Of a DNA stretch of 64,000 bases, positions 45,327-58,089 are shown one piece after another. Made by a program: the position numbers and the translations under genes. Source of the DNA: Fusarium oxysporum f. sp. lycopersici 4287. Its lineage: Eukaryota > Ascomycota > Sordariomycetes > Hypocreales > Nectriaceae. Each line of letters starts with the position of its first letter. Within the stretch, counting starts at the first letter, position 1. The notes beneath the pieces were generated by a model. That model was not told where the DNA came from. It was given only the letters and a program-made list of their open reading frames with translations, and did not search any database. The stretch spans positions 3,154,366 to 3,218,365 of the forward strand of contig NC_030994.1 in NCBI RefSeq assembly GCF_000149955.1, written 5' to 3'.

Positions 45327-48300
45327 ATGGTCTCGTTGTCGTGCGACGACTCCTTTGGGCCATATGCTGGTGACTGTAGAGGCGGTTTCGACTTCACACT
45401 GCTTTTTGAGGAGTCCATACTCACCATACCCATTACTGCCTTGGTGCTTCTCGCTGCTCCGTGTCGAGTTCTGTACCTCTTGCACAAGAACAAAGTAAAG
45501 GTAGACAGCAGCCGCTGGCTGTACTGTAAAATTGTGAGTTGGTTGATGACTACGTCCCCTGGCCTTTATTTTGTCGCATGTACTAACAGCCTCACGACAT
45601 TATGTCTTATCCTCCTAGCATCGCAGATCGGCTTTCTCATCTCGTGGACTCGCCCTTCCGCAGTCGCCACCAGAGCCTCTCTTCCAACTGCTGCCCTATC
45701 TTTCGTTACATCAATCAGCCTCTTGTGCCTATCCTACGTCGAGCACGTCTATTCATACCGACCATCAACAGTTCTCATCCTCTTCCTACTCTTCTCTGCT
45801 CTTTTCGATGCTACACGAACACGAACACTATGGCTCCAAGGCTACAATCGGCCCGCCGCCATTACCGCGCTCATCGCGACCGTGATAAAGATTGTCATGC
45901 TCGCTGTTGAGGCAATTGAGAAGCGTCGCTTCTTGCGGCCCCAGTACCGTGCTTTGCCCCCCGAAGTCACTGGTAGCGTCTTGTCGCACTGGTTCTTCTC
46001 TTGGCAGATACCACTGTTTCGCGCTGGCTATTCTAAACACTTAGAGATTGAGACGTTGTTTCCCCTCGAAAAACATTTCAAGTCTCTATATCTTCAGCAG
46101 CTTTTGCAGACAGCGTGGGCTAAAGGTCTGTCATCCGGCCAATTCCGCAGACAACATTTGGCTTACAAGATACTGACAGTGGCATAGCATCTAGAAAGGG
46201 CAGCCAGGCTCTGATGCTTACGGTCCTCAGGACCTTGAAGTGGCCTACTCTGTCCATCATCTTTCCACGTTTGTGCTTCATCGGCTTTACCTTTTGCCAG
46301 CCATTCCTCATCTCAGCAACCCTCGAATGGGCAGAGAACGGCAGTGACTCTGACGACATGAACCAAGGATATGGTCTCATAGGCGCATGGTTTCTTGTGT
46401 TCATGGGCCTAGCAGTGCGTGCATCTCTGACAATACAGGTGTATCTCACTAATGCTTCATGCTACAGGTGACGAGTGGCCAGTATCAACACCTCACGTAC
46501 CGCGCCATCACCATGGCACGCGGCCAACTCGTCTCGATACTGTTCGACAAGGCTACAGATATCAGCATCACTGCTGCTGACCCTAGCGCAGCCCTCACCC
46601 TGATGAGTGCCGACATTGAGAGGATCGACACGGGATGGCGCACCGCCCATGACGTTTGGGCCAACTTGGTCGAGATTGTTATTGCAGTCTACCTGTTGGG
46701 ACGCCAGCTCGGCATTGCATGTCTGATTCCTGTCGGAGCAGCAATTTGTGAGTCCACCCATTATCTATACATAGATGAGAATGAGGAAGGAAAGTACTGA
46801 ACAGCCCCTGACGCGTCTAGTCTCCATCGTCGGGTCTGTTATCGCAGTCAGTTTCGTCATGGCTCGTCAAGCCGCATGGTTAGAGGCCATCGAAAAGAGA
46901 ATCTCCGTTACCTCGCAGATGCTAGGCAGCATGAAGGGCGTCAAAATGTGTGGACTGACCGACGTGCTCAGCACTCGTATCCACGCCCTGCGAAACGACG
47001 AGTTGCGCATTTCCGGCAAATTCCGTAGGTTGTTAATCTGGAATATGGTCTTGGGTGAGTACCTACCTTCCATGTATCAAACCGCTTCGATGGAACGTTT
47101 GCTTACGAGACACCTATAGCCTACCTCGCTCCTATCTTTGCCCCAGTCCTGACCTTTGCAACGTACAGCCTTGTCGCCCGGTCACGGGGAGGAGACAACA
47201 ACCTAGACATAAACCGCATGTTTACATCTTTATCACTGTTTGCACTGCTGAACGAGCCTATTTCCTCGTTTGTTACGTCGTTGTCCTCTTTGATGGGGTC
47301 CGTCGGGAGCTTTACGCGTATACAAGCTTTCCTCAATACAGACATTCGCGTCGACGGCAGAATCATCTCACATGGTAACAAGAGCGAAGGGTCCTTGACC
47401 ACCAAGTCTTTACGCAGCGAGCAGGAGAAGGACTCGGTCTCATCCGAGAAAGATTCCAACCTTCAGAAAGACTCGTTGTTTGTGAATTCGTTGGACGGCA
47501 ACTGTGTAGTTGTCAAGACAGGCGCATTTGGTTATGATACAACCCAGAAACCCATCCTCAGTGATATCAATGCCCAGGTTCCACTGGGAAAGCTCACTCT
47601 CGTCGTGGGGCCAGTAGGCAGTGGCAAATCAACTCTCCTCAGAGCATTTCTCGGAGAGGTGGCAGTCATGGCCGGATCTATCCAAATGATGAATTCAGAA
47701 ATCGCTTACTGTGACCAAAACCCCTGGCACATGAACGGTACTGTGCGGGATAGTATCATCGCCTTCTCGCACGTCGATGAGCGTTGGTACCAAAAAGTCC
47801 TACAGGCTTGTTCTCTGACGGAAGATCTCGCTCAACTACCCAAGGGAGATCTCAGCAAGATAGGGAGCAAGGGCATCGTCCTCAGCGGCGGCCAGAGCCA
47901 ACGAGTCAGTCTAGCGAGAGCTGTCTACGCACAAAAGAGGATCATCATCCTGGATGATGTCTTCAGTGGATTAGATATGCACACTGAGAATTCTGTTTTC
48001 CACAACCTACTCGGCACTCAAGGTCTCCTGCGACAATTGAATACAACCGTCGTCATGGCGACTTCTCGTGGTACGTTCAGTGCCCCATATCGGTCTTTAC
48101 TCGTACTTATGCTAACTCGGTCACAGCAAACCGACTTTCCTATGCAGACCACATAATCAGCCTCGATGGCACTGGTATCGGCTGCGAGCAGGGAAGCTTC
48201 GATAAACTGACCAATGCTGACAACTACGTGTCCCGCTTGGCCGTAGCATCTGCGAACTGGACGTTTAACCAAGCAACTGCTTCCTCTACTTCTACCGAGC

Positions 48301-50296
48301 CCTCGGTTGATGCGTTGGTGGATTCAGAAGTAATCCTCTCGGATGAAGCCAAAGATGACGCTGGTCGTCGCACTGGCGACATGGCAATATACCTCTACTA
48401 CATCCGCGCCATCGGCTGGATTCCAAGCTTGATCTTTGTCTTTGCTATCTGCGCCTTCATCGTCTGCCAGTCCTTCCCCACCATCTGGCTCAACTGGTGG
48501 GCAGCTGCCAACGCAAAAGATCCTTTTGCACGGCTGGGCTACTACCTGGGCATCTACGCAATGCTGGGTGGACTGGCGATTATCTTCCTAGTACTCAGCA
48601 CTTGGCAGATGATTGTCACCATGGTGCCGTTGTCGGGCAACAGCTTCCACCAGAGTCTGCTAAAGACGGTACTCAACGCGCCCATGTCCTTCTTCGCCGC
48701 TACAGATGCTGGCGTCACCATCAACCGCTTCAGCCAGGATCTGCAGCTCGTCGATATGGACTTGCCTCTCTCAGCCCTCAATACATTTGCCACATTCGTG
48801 CTGTGCATCGCTGAGATGGTTCTGATCTCTGTTGGTTCATACTACACAGCCATCGCGTTTCCCTTTCTGTTCGCCGCCTTGTGGATAGTCCAACATACGT
48901 ATCTGCGGACATCTCGACAGCTCAGATTCATGGATCTTGAGGCTAAGAGCCCATTGTATGCCCTCTTCACGGAATCTGTCGCTGGACTGGCGACGCTGCG
49001 TGCGTTTGGCTGGCGTGATGCACTTGAGAAGAAGCATCATGACCTCCTGGATCGGTCTCAGAGGCCGTTCTATCTTCTCTACGCCGCTCAGAGATGGCTG
49101 ACTCTTGTTCTCGACTTGTTTGTCACAGTCATTGCTGTACTGGTCGTGGTACTTGTCACACAGTTGAGAGGTGTACTGCCGACTGGGTTGATCGGCGTGG
49201 CCCTTGTCAACATTATCCAGTTTAGTCAGCACTTGAAGCTGCTGATGACATTCTGGACGACCTTGGAGACACACATTGGTGCAATATCTAGGATCAAGTC
49301 CTTCACATCTGATACTGCTTCAGAGCATGAGCCGCAGGAAAAGGAGCAGCCGCCGTCTATATGGCCGTCCAAGGGCCAGATTGTTTTCGACAATGTTTCT
49401 GCCGGATACACGTGCGTTCATTTTGATCCAAAACTCACAACCAGTCACTGACCAGTTTGCTTGTAGCCCATCTGAAAATGTCTTGAAAGGTATATCCTTA
49501 TCGATCGAGGCAGGTCAGAAAATTGGCATTTGTGGACGAACCGGAAGGTAATATGCTCTCATCATTCACAAGTCATGCTTAAGCTGACATATAGGCACTC
49601 GCAGCGGCAAGAGTTCCATGGTCTCATGTCTTTTTCGCATGGTGGACCTTCACGGTGGTCAAATTATCGTAGACGGGCTCGACATCAGCACGCTTCCCCG
49701 CGAAGAAGTTCGCGCTCGAATAGTCGGCGTGCCTCAAGATGCATTTATCATCGAAGGAAGCAGCGTGAGGTTGAATGCGGACCCTGCTCAAGGACTCTCA
49801 GATGCCGCCATTGAAGACGCCATGAGAGCCGTTGAGCTGTGGGACATCATAGCTGAGAAAGGCGGACTTGATGCGCCTATTGAAACGCTGCACCTTTCCC
49901 ATGGCCAGAAGCAACTATTCTGCATTGCACGCGCTATCCTGCGCCCTTCGCCCATTGTAGTTCTCGATGAAGCTACCAGCAGGTAAGCTTATGAACCGTC
50001 CATTTGCTGCCGTCTTTGCATCAAATACTAACATTATGACTAGCGTTGACTCACATGTTGATGAGCTTGTGCAGCGTGTTATACGCGAGCGGTTTGAGAA
50101 TCGCACAGTGATTGCAATTGTGCACAAGCTCCAGTCAGCCCTTGAAGACTTTGACATGGTAGCTGTGCTTGATAAAGGTGAACTGCTAGAGTTTGGACCT
50201 CCGCGACAGCTTCTGGAAGAGGGACCTGAAAACTCTGCATTTGCTGCTCTGTATAAGAGCCTGGGTACGGGAGACAAGGAAGCACCACAGGAATGA
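45327..50296 (+). CDS. ABCC (MRP)-type ABC exporter
   Basis: Begins MVSLSCDDSFGPYAGDCRGGFDF at 45327 and is split by about nine short introns. Layout: an N-terminal extra membrane domain (TMD0), then TMD1 with HWFFSWQIPLFRAGY and RAITMARGQLVSILFDK. NBD1 has GPVGSGKST, LSGGQSQRVSLARA and IIILDDVFSGLD, with Asp for the catalytic Glu, as usual in NBD1 of this subfamily. TMD2 follows (WLNWWAAANA, INRFSQDLQLVD). NBD2 has a Walker A split by an intron (GRTG / SGKSS, donor after 49547), LSHGQKQLFCIARA and IVVLDEATS with the Glu. About 1,450 residues, full length. It probably pumps the peptide out of the cell or into vesicles, since it is the first gene divergent from the synthetase. The first intron, between about 45525 and 45626, has uncertain boundaries. 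Confidence 0.9.
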
Positions 50297-51251
50297 TTTA
50301 GAATTAGATTCAATTAGAAACGTATGATGAAACATGGCACGGCTTTTCTTGGGCTCTATCAAAGGGATTCTGAGGCTGGAGCAATATACTTCTTCCCGTC
50401 TTCACAGCTTTTACTAGATGGGTTGGCTTAGAGCTTCAATTGTGATTACGCGAGATCTAAAATATGGTCACTGGCTGATCCCCAGAGAGATGGTGTTTTC
50501 TCAGGTAAGAAGTGGATAAACGGCTTCATGCGACCCAACGGGCCATTATGGTCTCTATGCTACATTGAGAGTCCGACTACGGGCTCACATCAAGGCCAGA
50601 GAGAATGTTGTTACACATGGAGGAATCACGAAAGCCTCCTATGTCATACTCTTGTGCTTGCCGCGTTACCCACTGTCGTATAGCCTCACTTTCAAATTTT
50701 CAGCATGCAGATTCATATTGCAAGGATGCTTCCCTGTTTGATTATTGTGATCAACCTGTGTAAGGATCATGGAGCGGATACTCACTTTTCAGCTGCAGCC
50801 ACAACTACTAGATCATGCATTTGTAGCATGTTTTATATGCCGCACCATCATTTTATTGGGTCAGAGAACGACCGATAGCCTCACCTATCGAGATCAACAT
50901 GGTGGCGCTTAAAATAAATATGATTGACTTGCAAAAATCTTCCCATCTCGAGGCGTTAGCTTGGAGCTCTGCTGTGTGACGTGAAGAGGCTTTCTGCATG
51001 CAGTAGTGGGTTTGGGGGGCTGGCTGGTCTGATGCTACCTAGGTCCCGGTTGTCCGCTGTTTTGTTTAATGCCGCGCCGAGCCGTGCCGTGCTTCCCGTG
51101 CCTGGACAGCTGTGCCTGGGGATTATTTACTATTTTTTTCAGCTTGCTCAGAGCCCTATAACGGCAGCGTGCTTCTACCTGTCTTGTGTAGGTCACCACC
51201 ATTACATCCACCAATTAGTGTGCTGTCACAGGCTTTCGAGTATAGGTGGTC
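50297..51251. other. Intergenic region before the amine oxidase
   Basis: No gene is seen. The proximal part holds the GC-rich motif described separately. Confidence 0.5.
51078..51089. promoter_or_regulatory. CGAGCCGTGCCG motif upstream of amine oxidase
   Basis: An exact 12-base match to 45024-45035, located about 165 bp before the ATG at 51252. The context in both places is a run of GCCG and GTGCC repeats. Confidence 0.5.
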
Positions 51252-53997
51252 ATGCGTCTCCCTAATAGCTTGATTCTTTGTTTCTTTACTGTCCTGAATG
51301 GGATATCGGCTTATCCTGGCCCTGCTGGTCCAGCAACACGGCCTCATTCCCTCAAACGCCTTTCAGAGTACAAGTCCTCGGGAGCAGGATGTAACTCTGC
51401 TAAAGATGTAACCATCAAGGCACCGGTAACGAATATCTTCCAGAGCCTCACGGACGAAGAATATGCCCATGTTACGGCGTATCTTCATAAGCAAAAAGAC
51501 CTCAACTTGACGGCTGTAGTTAACTCGACCTCGTGAGTCACTCAGTTTCGCTTAACCCTCGAAGAAAGCTTTCTTCAACATCTTCTGTCTACTTCTCACA
51601 TATAGCTATCGCGATACATCAGCTAATGGTGCCTAGTTGGGATAATGTCATCGTGTCTCTGGACTTATTACAGCCGAACAAGACAGATGCATTGGCATAT
51701 CTTGAAGGCCATGGTCCTGCTCCAGTCCGCTATGCGAGAGCAACCCTCCAGTTTAACTCGAAGGCGCAGCCCTATATTCAAGAGTACATGGTCGGGCCGC
51801 TGCCAATCCGAAATGGTCTCACGCATCATGAGGAACTCAACTACATGTTCACATCTGGCCGAGGCCGAATCAATGTGTACAACGCTGATAGTGAAGCTAT
51901 CGCTGCTTTCAACCTCAAGATTGGCACCGAAATAAAAGACATCACTAAGCAACTTCTCAACGGTGTTAGTATACCTTTCTAGTATGCCTCTGAGAAGCCC
52001 TCAACTAACCGTGCTAACAGACCGCAACCGGAGCCAAGACAGACAATCTGCTGATTGCAGGCAGTGACCCTCTGATTCATCGCCACGATAGGGTCTACCA
52101 GTGGAACGAGTTCTACTCTGCTCATACTGGCGAATTCTTCTCGGAGACGGTACTGCCCACCAGTCTGCAATTCAAGGTCGACCTTACGGGCCGAGATCCA
52201 TCCAAGTGGAAGGTGGTAGGCTGGTACTACGACGGTAATTTCTGGCCAACGACTGCCGCCTTTCGCAAGGGCATCAAGACCTTGAAACGAAAGCCAGGAC
52301 CAGTCGTTGACGGACCTTGGACTTCTACTGATCAGCAGGGCGATAGCTTTCTGCGTGATCACCTATACCCTCCCATTTCCGTCCAACCAGATGGTTCTCG
52401 GTTTGGAGTGGACAGAGAACAGAACTACGTTGAATGGAGTAAGTGCTTTGGAAATCGTTGTGTCGTAGATGTAGCTGACAAGACTTGAAAGTGGACTTTA
52501 GTTTCTTCCTCTCTAATCACAAAGAAACGGGTTTGCAGCTACACGACGTTCGATTCAAAGGCGAACGTCTGATCTATGAATTTGGTCTTCAAGAGGCTCT
52601 TGCGCATTACGCTTCACAAGACCCGTTACATGCCTCATCGGCATATCTTGATTCCTCATACGGTATAGGTACCAGTCAATGGAACCTCGTCGACGGCTTT
52701 GACTGCCCATCCCATGCTACCTATCTCAACACAACGTTTTACATCAGCGAGACTACTCATGTACACCCAAACAGTTTGTGTCTATTTGAGTACGATACTG
52801 GCTATCCTATCCAACGACACTTGACCATGGACCATGTGTCTGCGACAAAGAACATCGTCTTTACCATACGGAGCGTCTCTACGGTAGGCAACTATGACTA
52901 TCTCTTTGAGTACACTTTCCACTATGATGGCTCTATCGCCGTTACGGTTCGCGCCTCGGGCTATATTCAAGGAGCCTTTTGGTCAGGAGACGGTGATTAT
53001 GGTTATCATATTCACGATAATCTGTCGGGGTCTATGCATGACCATGTCATTAATTTCAAACTGGACTTGGATATCAAGGGCAGAAAGAACAGTGTGATGA
53101 AGACAGAGTTTGTACCTCACACTCAAGTGTAAGATGTCCTCTGGCTTTATACCTCAACCCGCTGACTTTGAACAGATATCCATGGTCTGATGGTCAATCG
53201 ATAAATACAATGAAGGTTGACCACTCATACATTTCCAGTGAGGACGACGGCAAGATAAACTGGGCACCCAATGGAGCTACTTCATATTCTGTTGTTAACA
53301 GGGACAAACTGAATGACTTCGGGGAGGCACCCGGCTACTCCATAACCCCAAGTATGACACCCTCCCCATACACGTAGATTTATCATAGTAACTAACAGGT
53401 TCTACAGATAGCGGCAGCACTGCCCACCTTACTGTCAAGTCATCCTCAGCCCTCGGTCAAGCCGCCAACTGGGCTAATCATAACCTTTACGCCCTCCAGC
53501 ACCACGACACTGAGCCAAAGAGCGCATATGCCTTTAACAGCCACGACTTGAATCACCCAGCTGTCGACTTCAACAAGTTCTTCAATGGGGAAAGTCTGGA
53601 ACAGGAGGACATTGTTCTGTAAGTACCTGATACTTTGACATACCTGTCATTCAGAGCTGAGAATTAGTACAGATATTTCAATCTAGGCATGCATCACCTC
53701 CCCAACACAGCCGACCTACCCAACACTGTGACTACGAAAGCTGTCTCTTCCATGATGATCTCTCCGCAGAATTACTTTACCGGTGACCTATCGCGACGGA
53801 CGGTTCATCAAGTTCGAATGTCCTTTGATAAGACTTCAAATGTTACCGAGGTGAAGAGGTTTGGTGTCAAGCAGCCGACCTGTGCGCTCGATATGGAGAA
53901 GATGGCGCCTGATCTGAGCAAGTTTGTCGGGGAGATTGAGATTCCCAAGTTTCCGTGGAACCCAAGTGGTAGTCTGCAGACAAACCCTGGTGGCTAA
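51252..53997 (+). CDS. Secreted copper amine oxidase (primary-amine oxidase)
   Basis: Seven exons; the six GT-AG introns keep frame (first 51533-51636). Residues 1-20 form a signal peptide (MRLPNSLILCFFTVLNGISA). The catalytic domain has YVEWMDFSFF, the base aspartate in SSAYLDSSYGIG, and the topaquinone motif TVGNYDY, in which the Tyr is oxidised to the cofactor. Copper ligands are the HxH of YHIHDNLSGSMHDH and the later His in GMHHLPNTADLPN. About 780 residues, ending NPGG. These enzymes turn primary amines plus O2 into aldehydes, ammonia and H2O2, here outside the cell. It follows the exporter and shares its promoter 12-mer, so it may act on the peptide, on a free amine or amino-acid side chain, or serve nitrogen use. 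The link to the cluster is inference. Confidence 0.9.
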
Positions 53998-55481
53998 GTG
54001 AGAAGGATAGAGATTGGGCAATAGTGGTATTATATATTAGTGTAATAAATTAATTACATTATATAATTGCTTGTAACTCTTGTATTGCTTGTAGGTTGTA
54101 GGACTATAATGAGGAAGCTAATTAAGTAGAAATAATCATATAATAAATATAGTCCTAGGCCCAGAAAGGGATATATTTTAAGATACTTCTTACTATTAGA
54201 TAAGTTATTATCCTAATTCACTATTTCCTAGTTAATAGGTAGATTATTATTAACTTGAGTTAGGGCGATATTACTAATAGTTTATTAATAAGGATTAATA
54301 GATATAGGTATTATATTTCTTGATACTAAATTTAATATATTATAAGATTTCTTAAAAGCCTTAGAATTATTTATATTAATTATATAAGAATATATTAATA
54401 AATATTCTTATAAATTATAAGAAATAACTTTATTATATACTTAAATAGGTATAAAAACATTAAAATATATTTAATATGTTAAATAAAAATATAATAATAA
54501 AAATTAAAATCTAATAGCTATAGTAAAAGAGATTAATTTATATTATATAACTTAAACAGAAGAGCACCTATATTATATATATCTTATTTATATTTTACTA
54601 CTTATATAGGTATTTATACTTTACATCTTATATTAAAATATAAGCCTTGGAGATAGCTTATAATAAACTTATAATATAACTTATAACTTATATTAATCCT
54701 ATATTACTTCACTATAAGCTACTTAATATAAATATATTTACTTATTTAATATTAAAGATTACTTAGCTTATTAGCTATTAATAAGACTTCTTGATTTTAA
54801 TAAGCCTAAGTTATACTATTAATTATTAAGACAAATAATACTTTATATTATATACTTTATAAATATACACTCAACATAGACTAGTCTACTTATGTTTATT
54901 TAGAAATCTAACTGTTATATATAGTAGATAGGTAGATTAAACGGCTCAAGCTTGCCAATACCGGCGCGAAGAGGAAGTTAACATCTAGGTAATCAAATAA
55001 AAGTGCTTTCGCCTCCTGTAATGGCGCATAGGAGTTGCTTCTCTTTCGGTAAGGATGGTTATACATTTAAAAGATTATTATTGCCTAATTTATATTCAGG
55101 ATTGGCTTAAGATGCTGCAAAATCATACTAAATGGCAGTGGCCTCGTGAATGAGGTTGTAGCAACAGGCCGGGGTGACATGGTTCTGCCTGTCTGAAGGG
55201 AATTATAGATCGGTAAGACTTAGTATAGCAAATAGGAGATAAAAAAGGGCCCCAAGTCTTGGCAGCGTAACCCAAGCCAGGACGAGGTATAACTTCTGCT
55301 GCATGAGGCTTCTACCACCTCCTGTGAATTACTACCAATATGGAATATCTGAGTAGTGTGCGGCTGTCTCGACCAAGCATCGTCTACAGATTAACCCAGG
55401 AATGTCTCAAACTAATTCTATATCCCTTCTAGGTCCTAACTAAACAAGGTTATAAATATTGCAAACTAACTACTTTCTATA
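53998..55481. other. AT-rich block without gene
   Basis: From about 54020 to 54900 nearly all bases are A or T with dense TATA/TTAT words and no long frame, the look of RIP-mutated repeat DNA. 54950-55480 is more balanced but has no recognisable gene. Confidence 0.6.
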
Positions 55482-56707
55482 TTACATATTATAAAGTGCG
55501 ATTTGAAGCACTAGAAATGCCTGCACTGACGCCGCCATTGAGACAACAAATGAACTCCACCATTTTGATACAAAACAGTAGAAAAATGGCGAGAAAATCG
55601 TTAAAACCACTGCGAAACCGCTTGGCAAGAGCCAAGCAGCCACGGGTACTGTCTTACCCCTCATAAGCGAAAATGCACTAACACAAAGACTGAAGACCTG
55701 CAATATGCAGCCCTGAAGGAGAAAAAAGAAATCTTCTTCTGCCCAAAGACCAGGCTTTCGATCTGAGAAGTTCCAAGCATACGCGAGCATTGGGCCGCTA
55801 CAGAAGACTGTAATAAAGAAAGTAGTCCATAGTATTATAGAGAAAGCCTTAGAGCCCTATAGTAGATTAGCAAAAGTTCCATCAGGCGAGGTACATAGAG
55901 ATTAAGTACTATATTCTCATCTGTTGTTGTGACCTTGGATACTGAGGCTTTCGAGGATAACTCCCTGAGATTCTCAGAGATGCTTTCCCTGATAAAAGAA
56001 TTTAGTATGATATCAAGACATATGGTTTGGTCTATATCTTACCATGTTGGCAACTGACGATTTGTAGACAGTTTTTCGTGAAGGAGATTAATTATCGCAT
56101 CCAGAAACAAATATTTATCTCCTATCGCATTCCTTGTCAACACGTCAAGGCTCCCTTTTTCGGCAGCCAGCTTTAATGCTGCTGGCAGAGGAGATGCTAA
56201 TTTCTCAAGACCTTTGGCAGAGGCTGTTGCAATTTGGTAATTTTCCTGGTCGTTGCTTGTGGGATCTTGTCTGAATAATTCACGGTGCACAGCAGCGGCA
56301 AAACCCCATTCCCTCAAAAGTTCCCGATCTTTTAGATAGCCTACTGAAAATTGATACTTGCCGCCATGGACGTCAAGTAGGTCGCGGTCAGCCTTTTCAA
56401 GGCGAATCAAACGCTGTTGCTCATCGGGCTCCCTCTGGTCCTCGTTTAGAGTGTGGTTTTGCAGAACCTGGGCAGAACCTTGAAGAATTCGGCATTCGAG
56501 GCGGCTGAATATGTGTGCCACCTCAAGAAGCTCGATATTCTTTAGCGGGGGCGTATACCTGCTGTTGACTGGAACGGGCTGTATGTCGGATTCGAGACCT
56601 GTTTATGCCGTAAGCCTTTGGCCAAATTATCTGTTGTACATTTACAAACCTGGATATTGTCTTGGAAATCGCCGGCGAATGCCCTGCTGTTGAGCTACGG
56701 TCGACAT
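55482..56707 (-). CDS. Unrecognised membrane protein, four predicted TM segments
   Basis: I join four exons. The ATG at 56707 gives MSTVAQQQGIRRRFPRQYPG, an intron with phase 1 leads into LESDIQPVPVNSRYTPPLKN and then ELLEVAHIFSRLECRIL. A second intron starts after LPTW (near 56042). A short one of 38 bp follows NLY. The last exon ends LQIALYNM. About 340 residues. The first 220 are soluble and charged, with LAAEKGSLDVLTRNAIGDKY and an alpha-helical look. The C-terminal 120 hold about four hydrophobic segments, beginning SIILWTTFFITVFCSG and ending SMAASVQAFLVLQIAL. I do not recognise the family and assign no function. The consistent splice phases are the main reason to believe it. Confidence 0.6.
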
Positions 56708-58089
56708 GGTTACGGATTGACTCTGGTCTCAAAAAGAGGTGCCTCCTTGTTGGACTTTATAGGAAAGTGCAGAATGCACTGCCTCATAACCAAAAGCAAA
56801 CACGCTAGATTTGAAAGAACATAGCCACTTGCAAATACGTCATTGGCGCACATATATACCAAAAGCAAGGCCTCAATGGTCTCACCCAGCCACTCGGCCT
56901 AGTAAGCTGTCTCGCCAATCACATCGATTTCAACACTTTCCAGCGCCTGGCCCTCTGCACAAAGATTGGGCGTAAGTATGAGGCTGACGCCTCGTAAGAT
57001 CAGGACTGGACGCCAAGAGTCAAAAACGGGTGCAGGATTAAAATAGCTTGTTACCTATACCGCCTTATAAGGCTCATTTCTCTAAACTAGGATCACAGTG
57101 CCCTGGTAAAGTACAATGAATAAATCTCAATCTCAAGTAGTTAATAACAATAGGAACTAGGTAGTAGAGTTCTTTTAAATGCCCCACTCTACAAGGGGTA
57201 GAGTTCTTTTTCATCACAACTAATCATAACCTCGTAGACTATATCATTATTCCAGCTTCAAATTCAAGCGAAAAGGGACTTTTACGCATCTTAATCAGGC
57301 CATTACCCCTGTTTTCCTCTTTTACTTGAAAGAGGGCAAATAGTGAAACTGCCGCGGCAGGGATGTCCCGGTGGCGCTGATAGTCTCAGAATCTAGACTT
57401 ATCGAAGTCTAAAGCATCATACGGTGGCGAATACAGGAGCGAGCCTCGAAGTTTAAATTGCGCTAAGTCAAACGCGAACAGTTCTGGTGCTACAGCACTT
57501 ATGCATAATCCCTGAATATTGCCTATGGCTCCATGTCTCTATTGGGCGTCTCTCTTAAGCAGAGTACCAGTATTAAAACTAGACACAGCCCAGAACAACT
57601 TAATGCTGCCAGACTAGTAACTGATAGCACTTCTCCGAGTTAACAGCTGCACTAATCTCCGCGAAAGCTTCGCGAAATAAGTATTCTAAATTATAAAATC
57701 TCATTATTATAGAGAAATAAAAAGGATTATGTAGATTCAGACTGATCTTGAATGCCCGTGGGTAGACAAGTTAAATTATATCATAAGCTGGTGGTAAGCA
57801 GCCCTGCAAATGAACGTGTAAAAGGTCTCGTTAGTCTATGTAGTCACAAGGCTGAGATGCCGTCTCTCAGCTGCACAGGCCTTGTGCCGAGGCCGACGCC
57901 ACAATTTTCAGCGCGAGAAGAGACCAATAGGAACACGCCTCTGGGCCTCTATGGGTGCAATCAGGGATCTAAAGATGTGTTTGCTAGTGAGACAACCTTG
58001 ATTCTTTGATGCCGAGATGCCGTTGTCCCTCTACTGGCGCAGGCCTTTTATACAACTAACTTCCCCAGAATCTCTCAACTGAACAGCGA
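56708..58089. other. Spacer without recognisable gene
   Basis: Short frames only on both strands (for example 57752-58009) with no motif. Nothing supported. Confidence 0.45.

Noticed and set aside
45534..45589. First exporter intron ending at the TACTAACAG site
   Set aside because: That 56-bp intron would shift the frame away from the conserved membrane segment; the TACTAAC is better read as a branch site for a later acceptor.
49535..49610. Defective Walker A in NBD2 of the ABC exporter
   Set aside because: The motif looks broken only because an intron splits it; using the acceptor at ACTCGCAG restores GRTGSGKSS.
56045..56521. Separate 160-residue gene starting at MAHIF
   Set aside because: The first codon there is GTG, and the frame continues upstream through a good splice acceptor to an ATG at 56707; it is an internal exon.
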